From contig JBFGCA010000103.1 in assembly GCA_041567315.1 (NCBI GenBank), forward strand, positions 1-17,696: DNA of 17,696 nucleotides, written 5' to 3'. The first letter of the stretch is position 1. The number at the start of each line of letters is the position of its first letter. The position numbers and the translations under genes are program-made. The notes below the pieces were generated by a model. That model saw only the letters and a list, made by a program, of their open reading frames with translations, did no database searches and was not told the origin of the DNA. The stretch is from JBFGCA01 sp041567315. GTDB lineage: Bacteria; Acidobacteriota; Thermoanaerobaculia; Multivoradales; JAHEKO01. Below, piece after piece: positions 6,899 to 13,940 of this stretch.

Positions 6899-8031
6899 CG
6901 TGGAGCTTCCTGCGGCTCGGAGAGTAGCAGGCCGTGACCGTCGGGGTCGCGGATCAGGGCGCCGGCCGCCAGTCCGGGCCGCGGCGCGGCGAGCCGTACC
7001 GCGCCCGGCGACACCAGCTGCCCGCCGGCGCCGCGCAGACCGCGCTCGGCGGCGTCGGCGTCGGCGACCACCAGCCGGGTCTGCCAGTGCGCCAGGTCGT
7101 TGGCCCGCAGGTCGGGGGGCGCCGGCCGCCCGCCGCCCGGGGCCAGGTACTCGAGCAGCTCGATGCCCGGCCCGCCGCCCGGCGCCCGCAGCGCGGTGAT
7201 CCGCAGCCGCGCCCCGAAGACGTTGTTCAGGTGCTCCTGCTCCACGTCCCAGTTCTCGCTCTCGCCGGCCACCTCGAGACCCAGCCGATCGCGGTAGAAG
7301 GCGAGGCTGGCGTCAGTGTCGGCGACCACGATGGCGGTGTGGTCGATGCCCAAGAAGAGCTCCGAGAGCCCCGAGAGCCCCGGCGCCGGCCGCTGCCAGC
7401 GGGGGTCGCCCTTGCCAGGGGGAAAACGGATCAGCTCCAGGAAGTGGCCGTCGGGTCCGCGGAAGTAGAAGGCCTCGATGCCGCCCGCCGCCGGGTTCCA
7501 GTCGGGGAGGCGCTGGGGACCGGTCGAGGCGTGCCGCACGCCGTGCGCGCGCAGGTGCCGGTAGGCGGCCTCCATGTCGCTGACCACGATGGCGATGTGC
7601 TGGAACCAGCGGTCGTTGCCGCGGGTGTCGGCCGGGTAGGGCAGCCCGGCCGGTGCCAGGTACTCGGTGAGCTCGATCTCCTCGCGGCCCAGCCGCAGCC
7701 GCGCCACCCGCGCCCGCGCCCCGAAGACGCCCTGCAGCCGCTCGAAGTCGGGTCCCCAGACCTCCTCTTCGTGGAGGCGCTCGAAGCCGAGCACGCCGGT
7801 GAAGAACTCCACCGCCCGGTCGAGGTCGGAGACCGTGAGGCCGACCGGTCCGACCTCGCGGACCACGGCCGCGGCCGGCACGGCGACCGTCGCCAGCAGC
7901 AGCGCCGTCAGCAGGGCGGCGACCGCGAGGGGCGTTGTTCGGTGGGCGCCATGGCGCCGGGCGTCCGGCTGCGCCGCGCTCGCCAGCCGGCGCCAGCGAC
8001 CTCCACCGACGACTGCGCGAGTGGCCGTCAT
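6895..8031 (-). CDS. exported protein with two VOC (glyoxalase/dioxygenase-fold) domains
   Basis: The protein has 378 residues. An Arg-rich stretch is followed by a hydrophobic segment (about 34-50) and VPAAA, a likely signal peptidase site near residue 55, so export is expected. Four beta-alpha-beta3 modules follow (about 60-125, 143-203, 228-296 and 313-372), forming two VOC domains. At the positions that usually bind metal I see E123, H145 and E199 in the first domain and H231 and E294 in the second; the others are replaced (P62, Q317, L368). The family covers glyoxalase I, extradiol dioxygenases, epimerases and binding proteins. GGGGAGG five bases before the ATG is a good ribosome binding site. 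The gene follows the GMC oxidoreductase after 24 bases. The substrate is unknown. Confidence 0.85.
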   Translation of the reverse strand: MTATRAVVGGGRWRRLASAAQPDARRHGAHRTTPLAVAALLTALLLATVAVPAAAVVREVGPVGLTVSDLDRAVEFFTGVLGFERLHEEEVWGPDFERLQGVFGARARVARLRLGREEIELTEYLAPAGLPYPADTRGNDRWFQHIAIVVSDMEAAYRHLRAHGVRHASTGPQRLPDWNPAAGGIEAFYFRGPDGHFLELIRFPPGKGDPRWQRPAPGLSGLSELFLGIDHTAIVVADTDASLAFYRDRLGLEVAGESENWDVEQEHLNNVFGARLRITALRAPGGGPGIELLEYLAPGGGRPAPPDLRANDLAHWQTRLVVADADAAERGLRGAGGQLVSPGAVRLAAPRPGLAAGALIRDPDGHGLLLSEPQEAPR

Positions 8032-8055
8032 GCCGTCCTCCCCGGCCAGCCGCGC

Positions 8056-9621
8056 TCAGGCGGCCAGCCGCTCCTCGAGGTGGTCCCCCACCCGCAGCGC
8101 GTTGGCCATGATGGTGAGGGCGGGGTTGACCGCCGCGCTCGACGGGAAGAAGCTGCCGTCGACCACGTAGAGGTTGTCGACCTCGTGCGCCCGGCAGAAG
8201 GGGTCGAGCGCCGAGGACGCCGGGTCGTGCCCGAAGCGCACGGTGCCGTTCTGGTGGGCGACGCCGGCCAGCGGGATGCGCTGCCCCAGGAACAGGTTGC
8301 GCGCGAACAGACCCTGGTGGCAGTCGTGGCCGTGGAGGCCGCAGCCGGTCTGCTGCTGCATCGCCGCCTTGAGCCGGGCGATCAGCCGCCGGTGGCCCTC
8401 CTCGTTGTTGGGGCGGTAGGTGAGGACGACGTTGCCGTCCCGGTCCAGGGTCACCCGGTTGTCGGGGTCCGGCAGGTCCTCCGAGGTCAGCCAGAAGTCC
8501 AGCGAGTGGCGGGCCATGCGGTCGAGGGTCCAGCCCGGGGCCAGCGCCGGCGCCCCGCCCTTCAAGGTCTCGCCGTCCAGCTTGCCGACGAAGGAGATGT
8601 GCCCCATCGGATAGTCCCAGTGGCCGTTGGCGAAGTAGAAGTCGTTGACCGCCAGGGTCTTCTGGAAGACCGTCGGGTTGGGGCACCTGGAGAGCGCCAT
8701 CAGCACCGAGTTGACGTGCCCCATGTAGTGCCGGCCGACCACGTCCGAGCCGTTGGCCAGCCCGCGCGGGTGGCGGTCGTTGGCCGAGCGCAGCAGCAGC
8801 GCCGCCGAGTTGATGGCGCCGCACGAGACGACGACGACGTCGCCGGCGTAGGTCTCCTCGGCGCCCTCGCGCTCGACCACCACCCGCGTCACCTCGCGGC
8901 CCGACGGGGAGGTCTCGAGCCGCAGCGCCCGGGCGCCGGTCACCAGGGTGACGTTGGGGTGCTCGAGGGCGGGGTCGACGCAGCAGGTCTGGGCGTCCGC
9001 CTTGGCGCCCAGCAGACACGGGAAGCCGTCGCAGGTGCGGCAGCGGATGCAGGCGCTGTGGCGCGGGTCGGACTCGTCGAGCCTGATGCCCAGCGGCACG
9101 TGGAAGGGACGCAGACCCTGCCGCGCGAAGTCCTCGGCGAGCTGCCGGATCCGCGGCTCGTGCGACACCGGCGGATAGGGGTACGGTCCGCTGGCCGGGG
9201 GCTCGGTGGGGTCGGCGCCGCGCTCGCCGTGGACGTGGTAGATGCGCTCGGCGGCGGCGTAGTAGGGCTCGAGATCCTCGTAACCGATCGGCCAGGCGGG
9301 GGAGACGCCCCCCCAGTGCCGAAGCTCGCCGAAGTCCTCCCTGCGCAGCCGGAACAGCGCGGCGCCGTAGAACTTGGTGTTGCCGCCCACCCGGTAGTTG
9401 GTGTGGGGGTGGAGCTCGCCGCCGTTGCCGTCGCGCCAGGTCTCCCGGGCCTGGTAGCGGCCCTCCAGGTTGACCGCCCGCGGGCTCCAGTTCTCCTGCT
9501 CGCGGGGCACGTAGTCACCGCGCTCGAGCAGCAGGATGCGTTTGCCGGTGGGGGCCAGGGCGTAGGCCAGGGTGCCGCCCCCCGCCCCGGTGCCGATGAT
9601 GACGACGTCGTAGCGCTCCAC
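8056..9621 (-). CDS. GMC-family FAD oxidoreductase
   Basis: The protein has 521 residues. The FAD-binding Rossmann motif GTGAGGG lies at 10-16, GGNTKFYGAALF at 79-90 is the second flavin motif, and the C-terminal GMC block starts with HQNGTVRFGHD (H456) and includes VDNLYVVDGSFFPSSAAVNPALT with N499, the usual His/Asn catalytic pair positions. GMC enzymes oxidise alcohols, sugars, polyols or sterols. C191, C194, C197 and C202 (CIRCRTCDGFPC), then C213 and C214, are a cysteine cluster outside the usual flavin motifs. No signal peptide is visible. The GTG start is chosen because AGGAGG lies seven bases upstream and the GMC motif begins at once. The start is two bases after the aquaporin stop. 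Substrate not determined. Confidence 0.92.
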   Translation of the reverse strand: MERYDVVIIGTGAGGGTLAYALAPTGKRILLLERGDYVPREQENWSPRAVNLEGRYQARETWRDGNGGELHPHTNYRVGGNTKFYGAALFRLRREDFGELRHWGGVSPAWPIGYEDLEPYYAAAERIYHVHGERGADPTEPPASGPYPYPPVSHEPRIRQLAEDFARQGLRPFHVPLGIRLDESDPRHSACIRCRTCDGFPCLLGAKADAQTCCVDPALEHPNVTLVTGARALRLETSPSGREVTRVVVEREGAEETYAGDVVVVSCGAINSAALLLRSANDRHPRGLANGSDVVGRHYMGHVNSVLMALSRCPNPTVFQKTLAVNDFYFANGHWDYPMGHISFVGKLDGETLKGGAPALAPGWTLDRMARHSLDFWLTSEDLPDPDNRVTLDRDGNVVLTYRPNNEEGHRRLIARLKAAMQQQTGCGLHGHDCHQGLFARNLFLGQRIPLAGVAHQNGTVRFGHDPASSALDPFCRAHEVDNLYVVDGSFFPSSAAVNPALTIMANALRVGDHLEERLAA

Positions 9622-9623
9622 GG

Positions 9624-10430
9624 TCAGGCCTCCTGCGGCGCGCGCGCCGCCGCCCAGCCGCAGCGGAAGATGCAGCGGCCCGGGCCATGGTGGTTGAGCT
9701 TGGCGCAGCGGATCCGCGGCAGCCCGCCGCGGCGGTAGAGCTCCGCCGCCGCCAGCATGCCGAGGACCGGTGCGGTCATGTAGATCCACAGCGACTCCAG
9801 CAGCCCGGCCGGAAGCGCCGAGGCGAAGCTGCGGGCCGGGTTCATGCTCATCCCCGACAGCGGCGCCTCGACCGAGATGTAGAGGGCGACCAGCAGCCCG
9901 GCGATCCAGCCGGTGTAGCGCGACCAGCGGTCGCGGTTGGAGGTCACCAGCACCGCCAGCATCAGACCGAAGGAGATCGCCGCCTCGGCGGCGAAGGCCG
10001 TCCCGGCACCGGCCAGACCCGGCAGCGTGACCACGAACCGCACCGGCGCCGTGGCGAAGGCGGCGCCCAGCGCCACGGCCACCGCCACCACCCCCAGGGT
10101 GCCGCCGGCGAACTGGGCGAGCACGTAGAAGAGGGCGTCCCAGGGGCGCACCTTGCCCAGCCGCAGGAAGGTCAGGGTCACCGCCGGGTTGATGTGGGCG
10201 CCGGAGCGTTGGCCCCAGGGCGAGTAGATGAAGCCGACCGCCGTGGCGCCCATCGCCAGCCCCATCAGCACCCGCCGCACCAGCGGGTCCGGCAGGAGCG
10301 CCGGGACCGGCGACGAGGGCGCCTCGAGCAGGGTGCCGAACAGCCCCGCCGAGATCATGAAGAGGCCGAGGCCGGCCGCCTCCATGAGGTACTCGGGCCA
10401 GTGCTCTTTGAGGGCGGCGATCATCGCCAT
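9624..10430 (-). CDS. aquaporin / MIP-family channel with Cys/His C-terminal tail
   Basis: The protein has 268 residues and six membrane helices with two half-helices. Both NPA boxes are intact: HINPAVT at 79-85 and SMNPARS at 195-201, with the conserved arginine R200 of the selectivity filter. The family conducts water or small polyols such as glycerol. The C-terminal tail (240-268) is unusual: C242, H247, H248, C253 and C257 (C-x4-HH-x4-C-x3-C) could bind a metal. The stop of glucose dehydrogenase overlaps the ATG by one base (TGATG), and a GTG directly before it is an alternative start. Its place between a glucose dehydrogenase and a GMC oxidoreductase hints at a small solute linked to their reactions. 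Confidence 0.93.
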   Translation of the reverse strand: MAMIAALKEHWPEYLMEAAGLGLFMISAGLFGTLLEAPSSPVPALLPDPLVRRVLMGLAMGATAVGFIYSPWGQRSGAHINPAVTLTFLRLGKVRPWDALFYVLAQFAGGTLGVVAVAVALGAAFATAPVRFVVTLPGLAGAGTAFAAEAAISFGLMLAVLVTSNRDRWSRYTGWIAGLLVALYISVEAPLSGMSMNPARSFASALPAGLLESLWIYMTAPVLGMLAAAELYRRGGLPRIRCAKLNHHGPGRCIFRCGWAAARAPQEA

Positions 10431-11533
10431 CACCCCTCGGCGACCTCGACGAACACCTTGATGGCGCCCTTGCCGTTGGTCAGCAGGTGGAGCATCTCGG
10501 CGTAGCCGTCGAGACCCTTGACCGGATGGGTGAGCAGCCGCTCCAGCCAGCCCGGGTACTCGACCGTGCAGCGGACCAGGTCCTCGGCGCCGCGCTCGAA
10601 ATGGTCGCGGTGGGCGTTGACGGTGCCCACCATCACCTTGTTGCCGAGCACGAAGCCGAGATTGATGCGGTCGGCCGGGATCTCGACCCGCTTGTCGCCG
10701 CCGGTGACGCTGGTCAGCACCAGCACCCCGTTCTTGCCCAGCACCTCGGCGGCGCCGAAGGCGACCGCCGAGCTGCCGGTGGCCTCGAAGATGACGTCGA
10801 AGGGACCGTGCTCGGCAGCCGCCCGGTCGAGCGGGGTCTGGCGGGTGCTGACGTAGCGCGCTCCGATCGCCTCGACCAGCTCGGCGTTGCGATGCGGCGG
10901 CTCCTGGAGCCCGAAGGTGGTGACCTCGAGCCCGCGCAGCCGGAGCACCATGGTGGCCAGCAGACCGAGCGTCCCGGCCCCGGTGACCGCCGCCCGCCGC
11001 GGCCGCCAGATGCGTAGCCGCCGCTGTATCTCGTAGGCCTGGGCGACGCCCTTCTCGGCGATGCTGGTGGGCTCGAGCAGCACCGCCAGGCGCCCCAGCG
11101 CCGGCGGCACGCGGACCAGGTAGTCGCGGTCCTCGACGAAGTACTCGCACAGGTACCCGTGGCGCAGGTTGATGCCGCGCTCGTAGTAGACGTCCTCGGT
11201 GGTCATGTCCTGGAAGCCGATGTGGTCGTAGAACGAGCCCCCCGGCCGCCGCACCGTCGCCACCACGTAGTCGCCGGGCGCCAGGGTGCGGACCGCCGGG
11301 CCCACCTCCTGGACCACGCCGAACGACTCGTGTCCGATGATCAGGAAGTCGTCGCCCGGGGGCGGCGCCCCGTAGAGGGCGTCGTTGATCTCGCGGTCGG
11401 TGCCGTCGACCCCGACCCTGAGGACCTTGACGAGCACGCCGCGCCCGCCCGGTATCTGGTCGAGAGCGGGGACCGGCACCTCGCGCAGGTGCAGCGACCC
11501 CGGCTTGCCTGGATGAACCGCCAACGCTTTCAT
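10430..11533 (-). CDS. zinc-dependent glucose 1-dehydrogenase (medium-chain dehydrogenase family)
   Basis: The protein has 367 residues and resembles archaeal-type glucose dehydrogenase, which oxidises glucose to gluconolactone with NAD(P)+. VGVDGTDREI near 40-49 carries D43, GHESFG at 67-72 carries H68 and E69, and LLEPTS at 153-158 carries E154. D43/H68/E154 form the catalytic zinc site, with Asp in place of the usual Cys as in haloarchaeal glucose dehydrogenase. The nucleotide motif GAGTLG is at 185-190. The stretch after VRRP (94-97), where other members carry four structural-zinc cysteines, has none here. GGGAGGT lies six bases before the ATG. This is the first gene of the operon, so it probably sits closest to the promoter. 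The exact sugar is an inference from the family. Confidence 0.88.
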   Translation of the reverse strand: MKALAVHPGKPGSLHLREVPVPALDQIPGGRGVLVKVLRVGVDGTDREINDALYGAPPPGDDFLIIGHESFGVVQEVGPAVRTLAPGDYVVATVRRPGGSFYDHIGFQDMTTEDVYYERGINLRHGYLCEYFVEDRDYLVRVPPALGRLAVLLEPTSIAEKGVAQAYEIQRRLRIWRPRRAAVTGAGTLGLLATMVLRLRGLEVTTFGLQEPPHRNAELVEAIGARYVSTRQTPLDRAAAEHGPFDVIFEATGSSAVAFGAAEVLGKNGVLVLTSVTGGDKRVEIPADRINLGFVLGNKVMVGTVNAHRDHFERGAEDLVRCTVEYPGWLERLLTHPVKGLDGYAEMLHLLTNGKGAIKVFVEVAEG

Positions 11534-11588
11534 TCGGTGACCTCCCTTCGGGCGTCGGGCGCCCGGCGCGTTCGTCGCGCTCGGGGCG

Positions 11589-11710
11589 TTGGATGCCGGA
11601 TGGCGGCCGGTGGTTTCCGGCGGCCCGGGCGGCGAGGTGAGGCGCCGGGCGGGGGGCTCCGCCGGGCGCGCGCGAAGGGGCGAAACCCGCGGCAGGGTGG
11701 CGGCATCCAA
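11589..11710. repeat. MITE-like element with 10-bp inverted ends in the operon leader
   Basis: TTGGATGCCG at 11589-11598 is repeated as its exact reverse complement CGGCATCCAA at 11701-11710. Just inside, GGTTTC (11612-11617) is matched by GAAACC (11682-11687), so the similarity extends beyond the tips. The 122-bp unit has no open frame of its own that I would call a gene. The right end, read on the minus strand, shares 24 of 33 terminal-block positions with the half-copy at 621-653. It lies 55 bases upstream of the glucose dehydrogenase start, between that gene and the anti-sigma-like gene. Confidence 0.55.
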
Positions 11711-11784
11711 GCCGCCGCGGAGGCTCCCGACCGTGACCCGATCAGACTACCCGAACGACCGGCCGGCGCCGCGACGTCGGGGTC

Positions 11785-11811
11785 TTTACAAGAAGGTTGC
11801 TGTAATAGAAT
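11785..11811 (+). promoter_or_regulatory. candidate sigma-70-type promoter of the anti-sigma-like gene
   Basis: TTTACA (11785-11790) and TAGAAT (11806-11811) are close to the -35 and -10 consensus, but the spacer is 15 bases, shorter than the usual 16-18. The patch is notably AT-richer than everything around it. A start near 11818 would leave a leader of about 55 bases, with GGAGG seven bases before the ATG at 11874. Confidence 0.4.
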
Positions 11812-11873
11812 CCGGCGTCGGTTCCGAGGCCGCGACGGGGGTGGGGGCGGTCGGCTCCGACGGAGGCCCATCG

Positions 11874-12104
11874 ATGACGTGCCGCGAGTTCATCGAGTTC
11901 CTGCAGGACTATTGCGAGGGTCGCCTCTCCGCCGAGGAGAAGCAGCGCTTCGACGACCACCTGGCGGAGTGCCCGGCCTGCGTCACCTACATGGAGTCCT
12001 ACCTCAAGGCCGTCGACCTCGCCAGAGTGACCGCCAGGCAGCCGCTCCCCGAGGACGTCCCCGAAGAGCTGGTCCGGGCCATCCTCGACTCGCGCAAAGC
12101 CTGA
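11874..12104 (+). CDS. small zinc-finger anti-sigma-like protein
   Basis: The protein has 76 residues. C3, H29, C33 and C36 (MTCREF and DDHLAECPAC) match the ZAS motif H-x3-C-x2-C with an upstream Cys, found in anti-sigma factors and other putative zinc-finger (zf-HC2) proteins. The helix around 10-28 (LQDYCEGRLSAEEKQRFDDH) is the usual opening. There is no membrane helix, so it would be a free cytoplasmic regulator. GGAGG seven bases before the ATG supports this start. No sigma factor gene is adjacent in either direction, which is unusual, as partners are normally neighbours. It may control a sigma factor elsewhere or be a redox-responsive zinc protein of another kind. Confidence 0.8.
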   Translation: MTCREFIEFLQDYCEGRLSAEEKQRFDDHLAECPACVTYMESYLKAVDLARVTARQPLPEDVPEELVRAILDSRKA

Positions 12105-12200
12105 GCGCGCGTCCGCACCCGAGCCGCGGTGCCTAGCGCCCGCGGCCCGGATCGCCCGCCGCCGGCCAGGAGACGCCGTCGAGCCCGGGCAAGAACGAAC

Positions 12201-12228
12201 GGCCGGCCGCGGACCTCCGCGACCGGCC
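12201..12228 (-). terminator. intrinsic terminator of the repeat/peptidoglycan-binding gene
   Basis: GGCCGGCCGCGGA (12201-12213) pairs with TCCGCGACCGGCC (12216-12228), 13 positions with one mismatch. Read on the minus strand, it is followed by GTTCGTTCTTG, a T-rich tract. It lies 24 bases after the stop of the gene ending at 12253. On the plus strand no T-run follows, so it serves the minus-strand gene. Confidence 0.7.
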
Positions 12229-12252
12229 GGCAAAGGCTAGTGGACTGGAGAG

Positions 12253-13206
12253 CTACAGACCCAGCGCCTTGACGGTCTCCAGGGTCAGCCCGCCGTGGGC
12301 CAGCCCCTTGGCCGACTGGAAGCTCCGCACCGCGGCCAGGGTCTGGGCGCCGAGCACGCCGTCGATGACGCCGGGGTCGAAGCCGGCGCTGTCGAGGGCC
12401 CGCTGGAGCGAGCTGACCATGGCATTGTCCATGTTGGTCTCGCACAGCACCTGACGCCAGGCCATGTGGCCGTCGGCCACCATCTCCTGGCGGGTCACGG
12501 TCTGGTACTCGGCCGGCTGTGAGAGCTTGCGGGTCTCGGGCGGGCTCACTATCTTGGTGACCTGCACCGTCTTGTACTCGGCCGGGATCTCCACCTTGCG
12601 GACCGACGGCGGATTGGTCATCACCTGGCGGCGGACCGTCTTGTACTCGGCCGGCACCTCGACCTCGGTGGTGGTGGCCGGCGACTTGAGCACCTGCTTG
12701 GTCACCGTCTTGTAGGTCGCCGGCACCTCGACCAGGCAGAGGATCTCGCCGGTGTGGTTGTCGATCTTCTCGACCGGGCCGCGGCCCTTCTTCCAGATGG
12801 TGTGCGCCGGGGTCTCCAGCACCTGCTCGCTGACGGTCTCGTAGCGGGCGGGGACGGCCATCAGCTTGGTGCCGGCGGGCCGCACCAGGACCTGCTCCTC
12901 GACCCAGTCGTAGGTCGCCGGGACCACCTCCCAGCGCTCCGCGGCCTCCTTGACCAGCACCTTCTCCTCGACGGTCTCGTAGCGGGCCGGGACGATCTCG
13001 ATCTCCTGCCGCGCCTCGTGCTTGAGGACCTGCTCGGTCACCGTCTGGTAGGTCGGGGGCACGAAGACCCGCGCGTAGCACTCGCCCGGCTTGGCGTTGG
13101 GCGGAAACAGGTCGTTGGTCCCCTGGGCCGTCGCCACGCCGGCCACGGCCAGCGCGAGCACCGCCACGACCGCCAGCGGGCGGACGGACTTGTACAAATC
13201 GCTCAT
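12253..13206 (-). CDS. exported repeat protein with C-terminal peptidoglycan-binding domain
   Basis: The protein has 317 residues. A signal peptide (hydrophobic 9-22, likely cut after VATA at 27) directs export. Eight copies of a 13-residue motif of type VPAxYxTVxxQVL start at 49, 72, 95, 118, 161, 184, 207 and 230, so the period is exactly 23 residues except for one 20-residue insert after the fourth. Residues about 262-317 (SLQRALDSAGFDPGVIDGVLGAQTLAAVRSFQ) are a peptidoglycan-binding type 1 domain. Cysteines occur at 43, 157 and 255. The protein is probably a periplasmic or outer-envelope structural protein tethered to the wall; the repeat's function is unknown to me. AGGAG lies about eight bases before the ATG at 13206; a TTG just before it is less likely. 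It stands alone with its own terminator. Confidence 0.87.
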   Translation of the reverse strand: MSDLYKSVRPLAVVAVLALAVAGVATAQGTNDLFPPNAKPGECYARVFVPPTYQTVTEQVLKHEARQEIEIVPARYETVEEKVLVKEAAERWEVVPATYDWVEEQVLVRPAGTKLMAVPARYETVSEQVLETPAHTIWKKGRGPVEKIDNHTGEILCLVEVPATYKTVTKQVLKSPATTTEVEVPAEYKTVRRQVMTNPPSVRKVEIPAEYKTVQVTKIVSPPETRKLSQPAEYQTVTRQEMVADGHMAWRQVLCETNMDNAMVSSLQRALDSAGFDPGVIDGVLGAQTLAAVRSFQSAKGLAHGGLTLETVKALGL

Positions 13207-13493
13207 CAAAGCTCTCTCCTCTGCAGCTCTTGAAGGTTTCTGGTTTCGGATGCTCCGCCGCGAGGCGGAATCCGGCTCGGTGATCTGGAGAGCAACGGCG
13301 GTGCCAGATCCGCGGTGGCTAACGCAGACGCTCGCGGCAAGCTGCCAAGCCTCGTAGAATCAGTGTCTTAGGAGCAGTCGGCAGGCGGCCGCCCAGGGCC
13401 TCGGCGGGCCGGTGCGGGGGCGGAGTTCTTGGACCCTGCTGCGGCAGGGGCGGAAAACCTCCCCGAAAGGCCGGGGCTGGCTCGGGCGTCGTG
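13207..13493. other. intergenic region with a leader hairpin
   Basis: This stretch lies upstream of the repeat protein and downstream of the first vapC. TCCGCC (13254-13259), GCGA, GGCGGA (13264-13269) form a perfect six-pair tetraloop hairpin that would lie in the leader of the repeat-protein mRNA, about 48 bases before its ATG. I find no convincing promoter hexamer pair and no gene. Confidence 0.45.
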
Positions 13494-13940
13494 CTAGGAC
13501 TCGCCGGCGAGGAGCACGACCAGCCGTTCGGAATCGTGGCCGTCGGGAACCAGGTCGCGGACCCCGCGGTCGAAGGTGGCCAGGCGGCCGCCGCGGCAGA
13601 TGGCCAGGCAGAGCAGGTGGGCGTCGGTCACCTGCCGGTGGCCCAGCAGCCTGGCGGGCGTGACGTTCTCATCGCTGGCGAGCGAAACGTCGTCGGGCCA
13701 GAAGGCGTGGCCAGGTAGAGCGACTATCCGTCGCAGCAGCAGCAAGGCCTCGGCGGGTGTCTTGGCCACCGGGGTCGCCCGGGGGTTGGACGAGATCCGC
13801 ACAAAACCGCTCTGGGTGAGCGGACAGGTCGCCCAACCGCGGGCGTGGTGTTCGGTGAACCACGCGTGAGCCGCCGAGTGGTGGACGTGATTCGGCCAGG
13901 CCAGCGCGACCAGCGTGTTGACGTCGAGGAGAGTTTCCAT
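13494..13940 (-). CDS. vapC: VapC-type PIN-domain ribonuclease toxin
   Basis: The protein has 148 residues, normal for VapC. PIN-domain acidic residues are visible at D6 (TLLDVNTLVAL), D106 (HRQVTDAHLLCLA) and D124 (LATFDRGV). The middle acidic position after LTQ (41-43) appears as Gln/Ser, as in the VapC subgroup with LTQxGFxR. VapC toxins cleave tRNA or rRNA when freed from VapB. The ATG overlaps the vapB stop (ATGA), so toxin and antitoxin are translationally coupled. No sign of frameshift or truncation. Confidence 0.9.
   Translation of the reverse strand: METLLDVNTLVALAWPNHVHHSAAHAWFTEHHARGWATCPLTQSGFVRISSNPRATPVAKTPAEALLLLRRIVALPGHAFWPDDVSLASDENVTPARLLGHRQVTDAHLLCLAICRGGRLATFDRGVRDLVPDGHDSERLVVLLAGES

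Larger units (their letters stand above)
11534..11873. other. 340-bp divergent intergenic region
   Basis: It separates the thirteen-gene minus-strand operon from the plus-strand anti-sigma-like gene. It holds the inverted-repeat element at 11589-11710 and a plus-strand promoter candidate near 11785-11811. The GC-rich stretch next to the glucose dehydrogenase start shows no convincing minus-strand sigma-70 promoter, so the operon promoter may lie upstream of the element or be of another type. A frame open through this stretch upstream of glucose dehydrogenase is repeat sequence, not a real N-terminal extension. Confidence 0.6.

Noticed and set aside
6934..9738. 934-codon plus-strand open frame over the VOC and GMC genes
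   Set aside because: Composition is antisense-like and the minus strand carries clear VOC and GMC motifs over the same bases.
11534..11710. 59-residue N-terminal extension of glucose dehydrogenase
   Set aside because: The stretch is the inverted-repeat element; a good ribosome binding site precedes ATG 11533, where family similarity begins.
12253..13206. CRISPR-like array suggested by evenly spaced similar units
   Set aside because: The units are protein repeats with a 69-base period, variable at third positions, and there are no constant DNA repeats or unique spacers.
12754..13233. Plus-strand frame opposite the repeat protein
   Set aside because: Its His/Leu/Asp/Gly repetition is simply the complement of the 23-residue repeats.
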